Shown here: in pieces, positions 18,079-26,356 of the stretch
Numbering within the stretch: the stretch's first letter is position 1
Layout: each line of letters opens with the position of its first letter
NCBI RefSeq assembly: GCF_008084905.1
Contig: NZ_VSFC01000031.1
Coordinates: forward strand, 528 to 64,527
Direction: 5' to 3'
Length of the DNA stretch: 64,000 nucleotides
Source: Xanthomarina maritima
Lineage (GTDB): Bacteria > Bacteroidota > Bacteroidia > Flavobacteriales > Flavobacteriaceae
Translations under genes and position numbers: made by a program
Notes under the pieces: generated by a model
Told to the model about the DNA's origin: nothing
Seen by the model: only the letters and a program-made list of their open reading frames with translations
The model's database searches: none

Positions 18079-18167
18079 TATTTTATGTTTTTATTAAATG
18101 TAGCTATTAAAGTGGTTGTTTGCACTTTATTTTACAGGTAGTTATCTGTGTGGAGTAAATAATTGGT

Positions 18168-18974
18168 TTACTGGAGTAGTTGTTGCCAATTGCCTCTATA
18201 ATGCCTACTTAATCTAATAACTTGACCATTTTCAAGTGTTGCATCATAATCACCATTACTTCTTGATTTTAGCTCCTTTGTGTATTTGGCATTTATAATT
18301 GTAGAACGATGTACTCTTAAAAAGATAGTTGGGTCAAGTCTTGTTTCAAATTCTTTTAAACTTTTATTATCTAAAATTTTTTGATCTTTTGTGTAAATAA
18401 TTGAATACGGTTTATCGGTCGAAATTAGTAGTATTGAAGATGTGGGAATTGTTATAATTTTTGAACCAATTTTTAGCTTTATTTTTTCTTGATAAAAATT
18501 GGTTAAGTGAGGTTTTTTATAAATTGAAATATAAATAGCAGGAAAAATTACATACCATAGTAAAGCTATATAAAATTGATTTGAAAAGGCAGCTTTAATA
18601 ATATTTGAAAAGCTATGTGCAGGTGTGAATACCAAATTGCTAACCAAAATGAATATAGATGTAAAAAATAGTATATGAAGAACACTAATGATTAAACCAA
18701 TTCCTAAATTTAAAGGTAATTTGCCCAATTTATTTTTAGGATTAATGATTTTTATTAGTTTGTTTATAATAAAAGTAAATGGAATGAAAAAAATCCAAAA
18801 CGTATTGTAAAGCAATGATTCTGAGATATAAAATCCTGTTTGTTGTATGCTGCTAAATATATAATCCTGAAGCACAGCAAGTAGAAAAACAAAAACCACA
18901 ATAATGATATATAAAGGTATTTTATCAAATTTTGATATTTTGAGTATTTCCCTTTTGTAAATTGATTGTTCCAA
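18168..18974 (-). CDS. Membrane-anchored LytTR family transcriptional regulator
   Basis: A 268-residue protein with four membrane segments in residues about 18-155 (IPLYIIIVVFVFLLAVLQ, LLYNTFWIFFIPFTFIIN, GIGLIISVLHILFFTSIFIL, ALLWYVIFPAIYISI) and a cytoplasmic LytTR DNA-binding domain from about 165 (IPTSSILLISTDKPYSIIYT, FLRVHRSTIINAKYTKEL, LSRHYRGNWQQLL). Such regulators bind tandem repeats about 21 bp apart. Lies upstream of the dioxygenase-like lipoprotein gene and may control it. No receiver domain, so it probably senses a membrane or envelope signal directly. Confidence 0.88.
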   Translation of the reverse strand: MEQSIYKREILKISKFDKIPLYIIIVVFVFLLAVLQDYIFSSIQQTGFYISESLLYNTFWIFFIPFTFIINKLIKIINPKNKLGKLPLNLGIGLIISVLHILFFTSIFILVSNLVFTPAHSFSNIIKAAFSNQFYIALLWYVIFPAIYISIYKKPHLTNFYQEKIKLKIGSKIITIPTSSILLISTDKPYSIIYTKDQKILDNKSLKEFETRLDPTIFLRVHRSTIINAKYTKELKSRSNGDYDATLENGQVIRLSRHYRGNWQQLLQ

Positions 18975-19099
18975 TTTTTTGTTACTATTAAGTTTGCGTA
19001 CAACATCTTTGTACTAACTTTAAATAATATTTCTATTATAGTAGATGTTTGTAGACAGGAACTAAGTTAGCCTAATTTATTTAAAATGTCAAGGTTGGT

Positions 19100-19528
19100 T
19101 TAACCCTTAATAATATCTTGATATTCTTCAAAGAATGATTCAAATTTGCTCATGTATTCATTAAAGAATTCCATAACAATTCGCCAAGATTTTTTATTAT
19201 GAATGGAGACAGGAGTATCTAAAAGCACATAGATTCTAGAAATTTCTTTACCATTCTCTAAAAAATATTCTTCTTCAAATATGGCTTCTGGTAAAAACTC
19301 ATCCAATAAAATAGATTTTAAAGCTAGTAATTTTCCCCAATGATTGATGCGTTCTTCTAGGTCGTCTTCAAGATCTAAAGCTACTAAAGCTATTTTGGTA
19401 TCGAAATGAAATTTAAAACTTAAACCTTTTATTTTCGTATCGTATAACAGCCACTTTCTGGGAAAAGATTTTCCGAAACTAGTCCAAAATTCTTGTTTTA
19501 ATAGTCTAGACTCTTCTTTACTGAACAT
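19100..19528 (-). CDS. DUF4268 domain-containing protein
   Basis: A 142-residue soluble protein with DUF4268 features: QEFWTSFGKSF at the N-terminus, KFHFDTKIALVALDLED in the middle and a C-terminal WRIVMEFFNEYMSKFESFF. The domain is found alone or fused to nuclease-like proteins; a stand-alone form as here is common in flavobacteria and has no known role. The downstream ZIP gene on the same strand is separated by 79 bases with repeats. Confidence 0.8.
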   Translation of the reverse strand: MFSKEESRLLKQEFWTSFGKSFPRKWLLYDTKIKGLSFKFHFDTKIALVALDLEDDLEERINHWGKLLALKSILLDEFLPEAIFEEEYFLENGKEISRIYVLLDTPVSIHNKKSWRIVMEFFNEYMSKFESFFEEYQDIIKG

Positions 19529-19579
19529 GATAAAAAGATTTACGATTAGAGATTAACGATTTATGATATTAGATTTTTA

Positions 19580-19607
19580 CCATTAGCCATTAGCCATTAG
19601 CCATTAG
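19580..19607. repeat. Tandem heptamer (CCATTAG)x4
   Basis: Four exact copies of CCATTAG abut the ZIP gene stop codon. The preceding 40 bases are also low-complexity variants of GATTWA words. It is noncoding; copy number may vary between strains. Confidence 0.85.
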
Positions 19608-20282
19608 CTAAATAATATAAGCAATTGCCACACCAAATAAAATAGCTAATAATTTTGACATATTAAATTTATGTCCTTCACTGCTTTCAAACAATATAAT
19701 GGTAGAAATATGGAAAAATATTCCAATTACAACGGCATTAATAACATATATATAATGTTCAGCTATGCTCGTGTTATTAGAAATAAAAGTTCCTAAAGGT
19801 GTCATGATAGCAAAGAAAATTAAAAAACCTGCAATTTGCATTTTGCTATAATTGGATTGCACCAAAAAACTAGTGATTAGTGTAGCAATCGGGATTTTAT
19901 GTATTAACACACCATAAACCATATCATTATGCTGATGGATAGGGAATCCTTCTAAAAAGCTATGTATACATAAACTAATAAAAAGTAACCATGGAAAATT
20001 GGTGTTGTTTTTATGTATATGAATATGTCCATGTTCTGCACCTTTGGAAAAGAATTCCAAAATTATTTGTAGTAAAATCCCAAACATAATATATAAGCCT
20101 GTTTGTTTGGCTTCTAGATGATGATAGACTTCTGGTAATAAATCGAAAAGTGTTAAAGCCAATAAGAATGCACCACTAAATGAGAGTAGGAGTCTTGTAA
20201 AAAGACCTTTTTTTTGTTTCAAGACGAACACTATTAAAGCTCCTACAAGAACTGCAAAAATGGGTAATAAATATTTGTTCAT
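19608..20282 (-). CDS. ZIP family metal transporter
   Basis: A 224-residue inner-membrane protein with about eight hydrophobic segments. A His-rich loop HGHIHIHKN follows the third segment. The transport-site motifs of the family are present: CIHSFLEGFPI in the fourth segment and GVLIHKIPIATLI in the fifth, whose His and Glu bind Zn2+ or another divalent ion. Metal specificity cannot be read from sequence. The upstream methyltransferase gene on the same strand ends 49 bases away. Confidence 0.9.
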   Translation of the reverse strand: MNKYLLPIFAVLVGALIVFVLKQKKGLFTRLLLSFSGAFLLALTLFDLLPEVYHHLEAKQTGLYIMFGILLQIILEFFSKGAEHGHIHIHKNNTNFPWLLFISLCIHSFLEGFPIHQHNDMVYGVLIHKIPIATLITSFLVQSNYSKMQIAGFLIFFAIMTPLGTFISNNTSIAEHYIYVINAVVIGIFFHISTIILFESSEGHKFNMSKLLAILFGVAIAYII

Positions 20283-20331
20283 AAGTGTTTAAAACTCAGT
20301 AAAATGAGAAATATTAATATCTTTTGTCGAC

Positions 20332-21063
20332 CTATTTAAAAATCATAATCAATCTTTCCGACGTATTTTTATCAAACTTACGTAATTTATAATCACCAAA
20401 CACATCTAATAAATGTACACCTGCTTTTTCAAATAGCACTTCAAAATCTTTTAAAGTGAAGGTTTTTACACGTTCATGAAAATTAAAATCACCTTCTTCA
20501 TTTTTAAAAGAGATGTCTTTAAATAAATAACCATCTTTTACATAGCGTTTTAATTTAAAGTCTATCCCTTCAACTGTTTTTGTGTCTTCTGGAACTAAAT
20601 TAGATATCACAAAATCGCTATTCATAAAATCAATGACACCAAAGCCAGTTTCATTTAAATCTGCTTGTATGGCTTTTATCGTTTTAAGATTATCTATTTC
20701 GTCATCAAAATACCCAAAGCTTGTAAACAGATTAAAAACGGCATCAAATTTTTTATTGTACGGCTTACACATATCATGCATCTCAAAATGCAAACTTTCA
20801 TTTTCAAATTGTTTGGCATAAGCAATGCTATTTTCAGATAAATCGACTCCAGTTACATTATAACCTAAAGAATTTAGATATACCGAATGTCTTCCCTTTC
20901 CACAAGCTAAATCAAGGATTTTGCCATCTTCTGGAAGGTTTAAATAATTGGTAAGATTGTCCATGAACATTTGAGCTTCTTCATGGTCTCTATCTTTATA
21001 TAAAATATGGTAATATGGTGTGTCAAACCAAGATGCATACCATTGTGTTGCGTTTTTATTCAT
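20332..21063 (-). CDS. Class I SAM-dependent methyltransferase
   Basis: A 243-residue enzyme. The SAM-binding motif I is ILDLACGKGRHSVYLNSLGY, followed by VTGVDLSENSI with the acidic residue for ribose, and FDAVFNLFTSFGYF. The N-terminal MNKNATQWYASWFDTPYYH is typical of a flavobacterial subgroup. Substrate not predictable; small molecule or quinone-type methylation are options. Divergent from the THUMP methyltransferase gene. Confidence 0.88.
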   Translation of the reverse strand: MNKNATQWYASWFDTPYYHILYKDRDHEEAQMFMDNLTNYLNLPEDGKILDLACGKGRHSVYLNSLGYNVTGVDLSENSIAYAKQFENESLHFEMHDMCKPYNKKFDAVFNLFTSFGYFDDEIDNLKTIKAIQADLNETGFGVIDFMNSDFVISNLVPEDTKTVEGIDFKLKRYVKDGYLFKDISFKNEEGDFNFHERVKTFTLKDFEVLFEKAGVHLLDVFGDYKLRKFDKNTSERLIMIFK

Positions 21064-21128
21064 ATTTATTTCCTAAGAAAATAGGAATCTTTTAATTTTA
21101 TAAAATATAAGTTGCCACAAAAATACTG

Positions 21129-21136
21129 TATTTTTG
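21129..21136 (+). promoter_or_regulatory. -7 promoter element of THUMP methyltransferase gene
   Basis: TATTTTTG fits TAnnTTTG. It lies 20 bases before ATG 21157, placing transcription start near 21140; this argues against a start at 21112, which would lie before the promoter. Confidence 0.6.
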
Positions 21137-21156
21137 CAATCTATTTAATGTCTGCA

Positions 21157-22314
21157 ATGGAGAATAATTTTAAAATGGTTGCCAAAACTTTATTTGGCTT
21201 TGAAGAATTACTTGCAAAAGAACTGACACAACTTGGCGCACAAGATGTAAAAATAGGTGTGAGAAATGTTAGTTTTACAGGAGACAAAGGCTTTATGTAC
21301 AAAGCTAATTTAGGCTTACGTACAGCTATTAAAATTTTAAAACCTATTGAAACATTTAAGATAAAAGACGAAAAGGATTTATACGATAAAATCTATAACA
21401 TGTCCTGGGAAGCTTATTTAAAACCAACAGGAACACTTGCTGTAGATGCAACTATTAATTCCAATGTGTTTACACATTCGCTATATGTCGCACAAAAAAC
21501 AAAAGATGCAGTTGTAGATAAGTTTCGTGACACTTCAGGACAACGGCCCAATGTAGATTTAAAATTTCCAGATTTAAAGATTAACGTACATATAGACAGA
21601 GAGATATGTCATATTTCTTTAGATTCTTCTGGAGATTCTTTACATAAACGTGGATATAAAACTGCTACCAATATTGCTCCCATCAACGAAGTGCTTGCAG
21701 CAGGTTTGGTCATGCTTTCTGGTTGGGATGGTCAATGTGACTTTATGGATCCCATGTGTGGAAGTGGTACCATTTTGGCTGAAGCAGCTATGATTGCTTG
21801 TAATATTCCACCAAATTTAATGCGTAAGGAATTTGCATTCGAACGTTGGGCAGATTGGGATGTGGATTTGTTTGAAAAAATTGAAGAATCGCTTTTAAGT
21901 AAAACCAGAGATTTTCATTATAAAATTATGGGTTATGATAAATCTCCAAGTGCTGTAGCCAAAGCCAAAGACAATATTAAAAATGCGCATTTAGAAGAAT
22001 TTATAAGTATTAAGCACGAAGATTTCTTTAAAACCCAAAAAGCTGGTGAAGATAAGCTGCACATGGTTTTTAATCCTCCTTATGGAGAACGATTGGATAT
22101 TGAAATGGAGGAATTTTACAAACATATTGGCGATACACTTAAACAAGGCTATCCAGGAACAGACGCTTGGTTTATAACATCTAACTTAGATGCATTAAAG
22201 CACGTTGGGTTAAGACCTTCCAGAAAAATACATTTGGTAAATGCCAAGCTAGAAGCACGTTTTGTTAAATACGTGATGTACGAAGGAAGTAAAAAGGCGA
22301 AGTATAATAATTAA
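21157..22314 (+). CDS. THUMP domain class I SAM-dependent RNA methyltransferase (RlmL/TrmN-like)
   Basis: A 385-residue enzyme from the ATG at 21157 (MENNFKMVAKTLFGFEELL); ATGs at 21148 and 21112 are in frame but the latter precedes the likely promoter. A THUMP RNA-binding domain covers about residues 45-155. The methyltransferase part has the SAM motif DFMDPMCGSGTILAEAAM and the catalytic N-P-P-Y motif in VFNPPYGERLD, typical of N2-guanine methylation in rRNA or tRNA. Related to the N-terminal half of RlmL and to Bacillus YpsC. Monocistronic. Confidence 0.9.
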   Translation: MENNFKMVAKTLFGFEELLAKELTQLGAQDVKIGVRNVSFTGDKGFMYKANLGLRTAIKILKPIETFKIKDEKDLYDKIYNMSWEAYLKPTGTLAVDATINSNVFTHSLYVAQKTKDAVVDKFRDTSGQRPNVDLKFPDLKINVHIDREICHISLDSSGDSLHKRGYKTATNIAPINEVLAAGLVMLSGWDGQCDFMDPMCGSGTILAEAAMIACNIPPNLMRKEFAFERWADWDVDLFEKIEESLLSKTRDFHYKIMGYDKSPSAVAKAKDNIKNAHLEEFISIKHEDFFKTQKAGEDKLHMVFNPPYGERLDIEMEEFYKHIGDTLKQGYPGTDAWFITSNLDALKHVGLRPSRKIHLVNAKLEARFVKYVMYEGSKKAKYNN

Positions 22315-22318
22315 TATT

Positions 22319-22342
22319 CAGTCTCAGTTACAGTTTCAGTTA
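22319..22342. repeat. Tandem hexamer CAGTNN x4
   Basis: Four consecutive units CAGTCT, CAGTTA, CAGTTT, CAGTTA lie between two convergent genes. Similar ACTG-rich strings are familiar in flavobacterial intergenic regions. Confidence 0.7.
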
Positions 22343-22357
22343 TAAATGCTTTTATGT

Positions 22358-22969
22358 TTAAGCAGTTAATTTAGCATCGAATTCAGGGCAATCTAATCGA
22401 ATATCTGAGGTACGAAGTTCTTTTTCTAACAAATTACAGGTATGTGTATTGTCTTTGTTTTCATAAAATTTACATCCAAAACAAGTACGTTGAACCGTTA
22501 AAACACCTGATTGATTTAATTTATAAATAACCTGACTTAAAGTACTAAAAAGGTCTTCAAGTTTGTTTTCGTTTATAGTTTCCAAGTTTGATTTTATAGG
22601 ATTGGCAAAATCTTCAATTAATTTAATCGTTTCTTTTCCAGTTTTTGATAAGAAGATAGAAAAACTTCTACTATCTGTTGATGAAAAATCTTTTTCTATT
22701 AACCCTTTTTTTATAAGTACTCGAACAGCATCGCTAACAGTAGGTTTTGTAATATTAAATTCGTTTGCTAAATGACTTACATTGCACAAATCTTGTTTAT
22801 GATAAGCCACAAAAATCAACATTTGGATTTGAATTGGACTTAAGCCAAACTCTTTGGCTTTATCCCAAAGAAGGACTTTAAAAGCTTCAGATATACGTTC
22901 TAAAGCCACAATAATTTTGCTAGACGTATTTTGATTTTGAAATTCTGGATTAAAAATAGAATCAGTCAT
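22358..22969 (-). CDS. MarR family transcriptional regulator with C-terminal cysteine cluster
   Basis: A 203-residue regulator. The winged helix is in residues about 35-125: KEFGLSPIQIQMLIFVAYHK, then FNITKPTVSDAVRVLIKKGL as the recognition helix and KDFSSTDSRSFSIFLSKTG as the wing. The C-terminal tail is unusual for the family, with four cysteines in C-x2-C-x10-C-x15-C spacing (TCFGCKFY, HTCNLLE, LDCPEF), suggesting a metal or iron-sulfur site or a redox switch. A DUF2024-thioredoxin operon lies directly upstream, and both promoters share a 15-base motif, so it probably controls them and itself. Confidence 0.88.
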   Translation of the reverse strand: MTDSIFNPEFQNQNTSSKIIVALERISEAFKVLLWDKAKEFGLSPIQIQMLIFVAYHKQDLCNVSHLANEFNITKPTVSDAVRVLIKKGLIEKDFSSTDSRSFSIFLSKTGKETIKLIEDFANPIKSNLETINENKLEDLFSTLSQVIYKLNQSGVLTVQRTCFGCKFYENKDNTHTCNLLEKELRTSDIRLDCPEFDAKLTA

Positions 22970-22984
22970 AAGTTATATATAAAA

Positions 22985-23013
22985 TTGCCTATCAAGATAA
23001 ACTTGACAGGCAA
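22985..23013 (-). promoter_or_regulatory. Inverted repeat over the marR transcription start (operator or terminator)
   Basis: TTGCCTATCAAG (22985-22996) and CTTGACAGGCAA (23002-23013) pair with one G-T over a five-base loop. It lies just after the marR -7 box, covering the start site, where a repressor would block transcription. Read as RNA on the minus strand it is followed by TTTTATAT, so it may instead terminate the upstream DUF2024 operon. Both functions could coexist. Confidence 0.6.
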
Positions 23014-23029
23014 AGTTAGTTATCCTAAT
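23011..23029 (-). promoter_or_regulatory. marR promoter -7 box with adjoining operator-like motif
   Basis: On the minus strand TAACTTTG (23018 to 23011) is a -7 box. The plus-strand motif GTTAGTTATCCTAAT (23015-23029) overlaps its upstream edge and matches GTAAGGAATCCTAAC at 23575-23589, before the thioredoxin operon, at 11 of 15 positions. Confidence 0.55.
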
Positions 23030-23033
23030 TAAA

Positions 23034-23297
23034 TTAGTTGCAATGTTCCATTTCAATTATATGAAAACCTAGCTTTTCAATATTTTTTACTATGTCATCG
23101 GTTGCTTGTTCTACATGGCAAAAGTTACATTCTGATGATGTTAGTTTCCCAGTTTCAAAGGGTTTGCTTTTTAAATACAGTTTACCAAAATTAATAATGA
23201 TTTCTTCATCTGTGATATTATTAGGTACCAGTATATCAAAATGCATGATATTGCCATCTTTTCTTTGGACATATGTGTCCCAAACGGATACCTTCAT
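23034..23297 (-). CDS. DUF2024 family protein
   Basis: An 87-residue protein starting MKVSVWDTYVQRKDG, matching DUF2024, a small family of unknown function. It keeps the CNFCH pair of cysteines (about residues 58-61) and a further Cys near the C-terminus (EHCN). One base separates it from the stop of the thioredoxin-like gene upstream, so they are cotranscribed. The pairing with a thioredoxin-like protein and a Cys-rich MarR protein suggests thiol redox or sulfur chemistry; that is inference. Confidence 0.88.
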   Translation of the reverse strand: MKVSVWDTYVQRKDGNIMHFDILVPNNITDEEIIINFGKLYLKSKPFETGKLTSSECNFCHVEQATDDIVKNIEKLGFHIIEMEHCN

Positions 23298-23298
23298 C

Positions 23299-23532
23299 TT
23301 AGCCTTTTACATCTGCTATTGAAGCTCCATAATTGATATGAAGTACGTTACCAGTAGGTGTAACCATAGCTGGAACCGATTTTACACCTGCTTTTTCAGC
23401 TTCTTCTATTCTGTTTCTAATTTCACCAATATTAACAACTTCTACATTGTTTTTTCCAACTAATTCTATGATATCGTGTTCTGCACTTATACAAACTGGA
23501 CATCCTGCGTGATAAAAAATAGACTTACTCAT
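23299..23532 (-). CDS. Thioredoxin/glutaredoxin-like small redox protein
   Basis: A 77-residue protein with an N-terminal active-site motif AGCPVCISAE and the cis-proline segment VKSVPAMV, the two hallmarks of a thioredoxin fold, here in compact glutaredoxin-like form. It likely reduces disulfides or senses redox state in the cytoplasm. First gene of the operon with DUF2024. Confidence 0.88.
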   Translation of the reverse strand: MSKSIFYHAGCPVCISAEHDIIELVGKNNVEVVNIGEIRNRIEEAEKAGVKSVPAMVTPTGNVLHINYGASIADVKG

Positions 23533-23550
23533 GATCTTATATTTTAATTA

Positions 23551-23589
23551 ATGCATTATTGCATAACAAATATAGTAAGGAATCCTAAC
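23551..23589 (-). promoter_or_regulatory. Promoter and operator candidates of the thioredoxin-DUF2024 operon
   Basis: On the minus strand TATATTTG (23574 to 23567) is a -7 box 35 bases before the ATG. Upstream of it lies GTAAGGAATCCTAAC (23575-23589, plus strand), shared with the marR promoter. Downstream of it is the perfect short palindrome ATGCA-TTAT-TGCAT (23551-23564), near the expected start site. Confidence 0.55.
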
Positions 23590-23658
23590 AAAATATCATT
23601 TGATTATAATTTTAACATAATTAAATCATCCAAATGATTTAGAATAAGTGAAATAGAT

Positions 23659-24390
23659 TTACTTTTCCTTTTTATAGAAAGGGATTAGGTAAGAAATAGA
23701 ATAACCATAACCAAAGCCAAAGCCACCACTATCATAAGTTTTATAAAAACCAGGAATGTATAGATTTTCAAAATTATTTGGTTCGTCTTGAGTCATCATA
23801 TATTTAAATTGGGCATTTAAACCAATGTATAAATTGTTTAACACTTCGGCTTTAATACCAATTATAAACTCTCCCCAAATGGCTGTTAAGCCACTAAATT
23901 CTTCACCAACATCTGAGCTATATTGTGGTGTCCAATATTGATTTTGGGAATAGACACTGTAACTATTTAAGGTCTGACTAAAACTACTAGCAGCAACACG
24001 AAATCCACCATAAAGCATGTTTTCCATGCCATACCAGTTTTCATATGCATTATAATCTACTCCAACTTTAAAGTATGTACCTTTTGTTGTTACATTTAAA
24101 TAATCGTTATCTGTAATTTTATCTTCTGCCCCAAATTCTCCAGCTAAATACCATTTTTTAGTAAGTCTAAAGTCTGCATTAATTTCGAAGCCTTTATATT
24201 CATCATCAATAAGTGTTCTAACAATTTTACTTAAATCGCCACCTAAACGTAACCCATAATTTTCTTTATGTTTTATGGAATCTGTCTTTGAATTTATTAT
24301 ACTATCATTTTGTGCTTGGGTAGTAGCACATAAGAGAAGCAAAACGAAAAGAGGATTAGTGATATATTTTATAATGTATGTCAGATTCAT
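23659..24390 (-). CDS. DUF6048 family outer-membrane beta-barrel protein
   Basis: A 243-residue exported protein with a signal sequence (NPLFVLLLLCATTQAQ). The body has alternating beta strands rich in Gly, Tyr and Asn (YGLRLGGDLSKIVRTL, WYLAGEFGAEDKI, GFGFGYGYSISYLIPF) as in small outer-membrane barrels. It fits DUF6048, which in flavobacteria usually follows DUF6452 and rlmD, the order seen here. Its start overlaps the DUF6452 gene by 35 bases. Function unknown. Confidence 0.8.
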   Translation of the reverse strand: MNLTYIIKYITNPLFVLLLLCATTQAQNDSIINSKTDSIKHKENYGLRLGGDLSKIVRTLIDDEYKGFEINADFRLTKKWYLAGEFGAEDKITDNDYLNVTTKGTYFKVGVDYNAYENWYGMENMLYGGFRVAASSFSQTLNSYSVYSQNQYWTPQYSSDVGEEFSGLTAIWGEFIIGIKAEVLNNLYIGLNAQFKYMMTQDEPNNFENLYIPGFYKTYDSGGFGFGYGYSISYLIPFYKKEK

Positions 24391-24877
24391 TTTCTATGGT
24401 TTGGTTGTCGTTTTGTGCTCTAACTAATTGGATCCATTTATCTCCATCATCATCTACTGTTATAATCACATTTTCGAATATTGTTTTATAGCCACAAGCA
24501 CGAGATACATAAATATCTTTTCTTACGTAACTAACGGTTATAGTATCTGGGTTTCCAAGAACATTATCGTTATCATCTAACCTATAGTTTTTATGTAATA
24601 TGAATTGTGTTGAGCCTTCTGTTGTTTTTAAAGGTAAATATGCTTCGCTTAAATTTTTGCTGCCATCATATCCTGGTAAAACTCCTGGATCTGGATCTCC
24701 AATTCCATTAATTCTTAATTTAACAACGTTTTTTGGTGTATCTGTACTTGGGAAATTGATATCGTAAAATGCAATGTGCATTCTGGGAGTTGTTTCAGTA
24801 CTTTCAGAGCAAATATCATCTTTTTCACAGTTAGTTACTGTAAGGGAGAGTAGAAGTAAGGCTATTATTTTTTTCAA
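24356..24877 (-). CDS. DUF6452 family lipoprotein
   Basis: A 173-residue protein with a lipoprotein signal (IALLLLSLTVTNC, Cys17) and a beta-rich body with two further cysteines (DDICSE, SRACGYKT). It fits DUF6452. It lies between rlmD and the DUF6048 barrel gene, overlapping the latter, so lipoprotein and barrel probably act as a pair in the outer membrane; this partnership is inference from context. Confidence 0.8.
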   Translation of the reverse strand: MKKIIALLLLSLTVTNCEKDDICSESTETTPRMHIAFYDINFPSTDTPKNVVKLRINGIGDPDPGVLPGYDGSKNLSEAYLPLKTTEGSTQFILHKNYRLDDNDNVLGNPDTITVSYVRKDIYVSRACGYKTIFENVIITVDDDGDKWIQLVRAQNDNQTIENESDIHYKIYH

Positions 24878-24942
24878 CTTTTTAATTATTTTAATAAAGA
24901 CTCTTTGTTAGGCTAGGAGTGTTATTATTCTTTAAACTGAAT

Positions 24943-26352
24943 TTATCGTTTTTCCAAAAGTACAACATTTTCTACATGATGCGTTTGTGGGAACATATCA
25001 ACAGGTCTTACTTTTGTAATTTTATAAATCTCCTTCATTAAAGCTAAATCTCTAGCTTGAGTTGCGCTATTACAGCTAACATACACCACTTTATTAGGTG
25101 CAATATTTAATATTTGTTGTACCACATCTTTATGCATTCCATCTCTTGGTGGATCAGTAATAATCACGTCTGGATGTCCATGAGTTTTTATAAAATTCTT
25201 ATTAAAAACATTTTTCATATCTCCAACATAGAATTCAACGTTTTCAATACCATTTAATTGTGCATTTTCTTTAGCGGCTAAAATGGCATCAGGAACAGCT
25301 TCTACACCAATTACTTTTTTAGCTTGTTTGGAAACAAATTGAGCTATAGTACCAGTTCCTGTATATAAATCGTAAACTAATTCGTTTCCAGTTAAACCTG
25401 CGTAGTCTCTAGTTATTTTATATAATTGATATGCTTGCTCTGAATTTGTTTGATAGAAAGATTTGGCATTTATTTTAAATTTTAGGCCTTCCATTTCTTC
25501 AAAAATATGGTCTTGTCCTTTGTAACAAATAACCTCTTGATCGTAAATGGTATCGTTAGCTTTTTCGTTTATAACATATTGTAAGGATGTTATCTCAGGA
25601 AATGTTTCAGCTAAATAATTTAATAATAATCCTCTCTTTTCTACATTATCTTTAAAAAACTGAAGCATGACCATGATGTCTCCAGTGGAAGAGGTGCGAA
25701 TCATTAAAGTACGTAACAATCCAGTTTGATTTCTGGTATTAAAGAATTCAAAGTCATTTTTAACAGCAAATTCTTTTACAGCATTTCTAATGGCATTAGA
25801 AGGATTTGCTTGTAGATGACATTTTTTAAGGTCAAGAATTTTGTCCCACATTCCTGGAATATGAAACCCTAGAGCATTTCTATCTCCTAAATCTTTATCA
25901 GATTGAACTTCTTCTAATGTTAACCAACGACTATCACTAAACGAAAATTCCATTTTATTTCTATAGAAATATTCATTTTCAGAACCTAAAATTGGTGTAA
26001 CTTCAGGTAGTTCTAGATGACCAAGTCTCGTTAAGTTATTAACCACTTCTTTTTGCTTAAAAAACAATTGGTGTTCATAACCCATATCTTGCCATTTGCA
26101 GCCTCCACAGGTGCCAAAATGCTCACAAACTGGAGTCGTACGTTTATCAGATAGTTTATGAAAAGCAATGGCTTTTCCTTCATAATAAGATTTTCTTTTT
26201 TTAAAGGTTTGCACATCTACTATATCTCCTGGAACAGCATTAGGTAAAAAAATTACTTTTCCATCTGCTGCTTTAGCAATGGTTTTTCCTTTAGCTCCAG
26301 CATCTATAACATCTACGTTTGTAAATACTTGTTTTTTATTTCGTCTTGACAT
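24943..26352 (-). CDS. rlmD: 23S rRNA (uracil-C5)-methyltransferase RlmD family
   Basis: A 469-residue enzyme. The N-terminal TRAM-type RNA-binding domain covers about residues 8-65. The iron-sulfur cysteines follow in VCEHFGTCGGCKWQ, with a fourth in LKKCHLQ. The SAM domain has LVYDLYTGTGTIAQFVSKQA, ITDPPRDGMHK and the catalytic Cys in VYVSCNSATQARDL. The family makes m5U in 23S rRNA (U1939 in E. coli) and this is the usual flavobacterial member. The -7 box lies four bases before the ATG, so the mRNA may be leaderless. Confidence 0.92.
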   Translation of the reverse strand: MSRRNKKQVFTNVDVIDAGAKGKTIAKAADGKVIFLPNAVPGDIVDVQTFKKRKSYYEGKAIAFHKLSDKRTTPVCEHFGTCGGCKWQDMGYEHQLFFKQKEVVNNLTRLGHLELPEVTPILGSENEYFYRNKMEFSFSDSRWLTLEEVQSDKDLGDRNALGFHIPGMWDKILDLKKCHLQANPSNAIRNAVKEFAVKNDFEFFNTRNQTGLLRTLMIRTSSTGDIMVMLQFFKDNVEKRGLLLNYLAETFPEITSLQYVINEKANDTIYDQEVICYKGQDHIFEEMEGLKFKINAKSFYQTNSEQAYQLYKITRDYAGLTGNELVYDLYTGTGTIAQFVSKQAKKVIGVEAVPDAILAAKENAQLNGIENVEFYVGDMKNVFNKNFIKTHGHPDVIITDPPRDGMHKDVVQQILNIAPNKVVYVSCNSATQARDLALMKEIYKITKVRPVDMFPQTHHVENVVLLEKR

Positions 26353-26356
26353 GCTG

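Noticed and set aside
19580-19607. CRISPR-like or direct-repeat array
   Set aside because: Seven-base units without spacers; a simple tandem repeat.
21112-21156. N-terminal extension of the THUMP methyltransferase
   Set aside because: The likely -7 box lies within it, so those codons would not be transcribed.
22985-23013. Simple terminator only
   Set aside because: Position exactly over the marR start site and the neighbouring shared motif make an operator role at least as likely; kept as dual candidate rather than a plain terminator.
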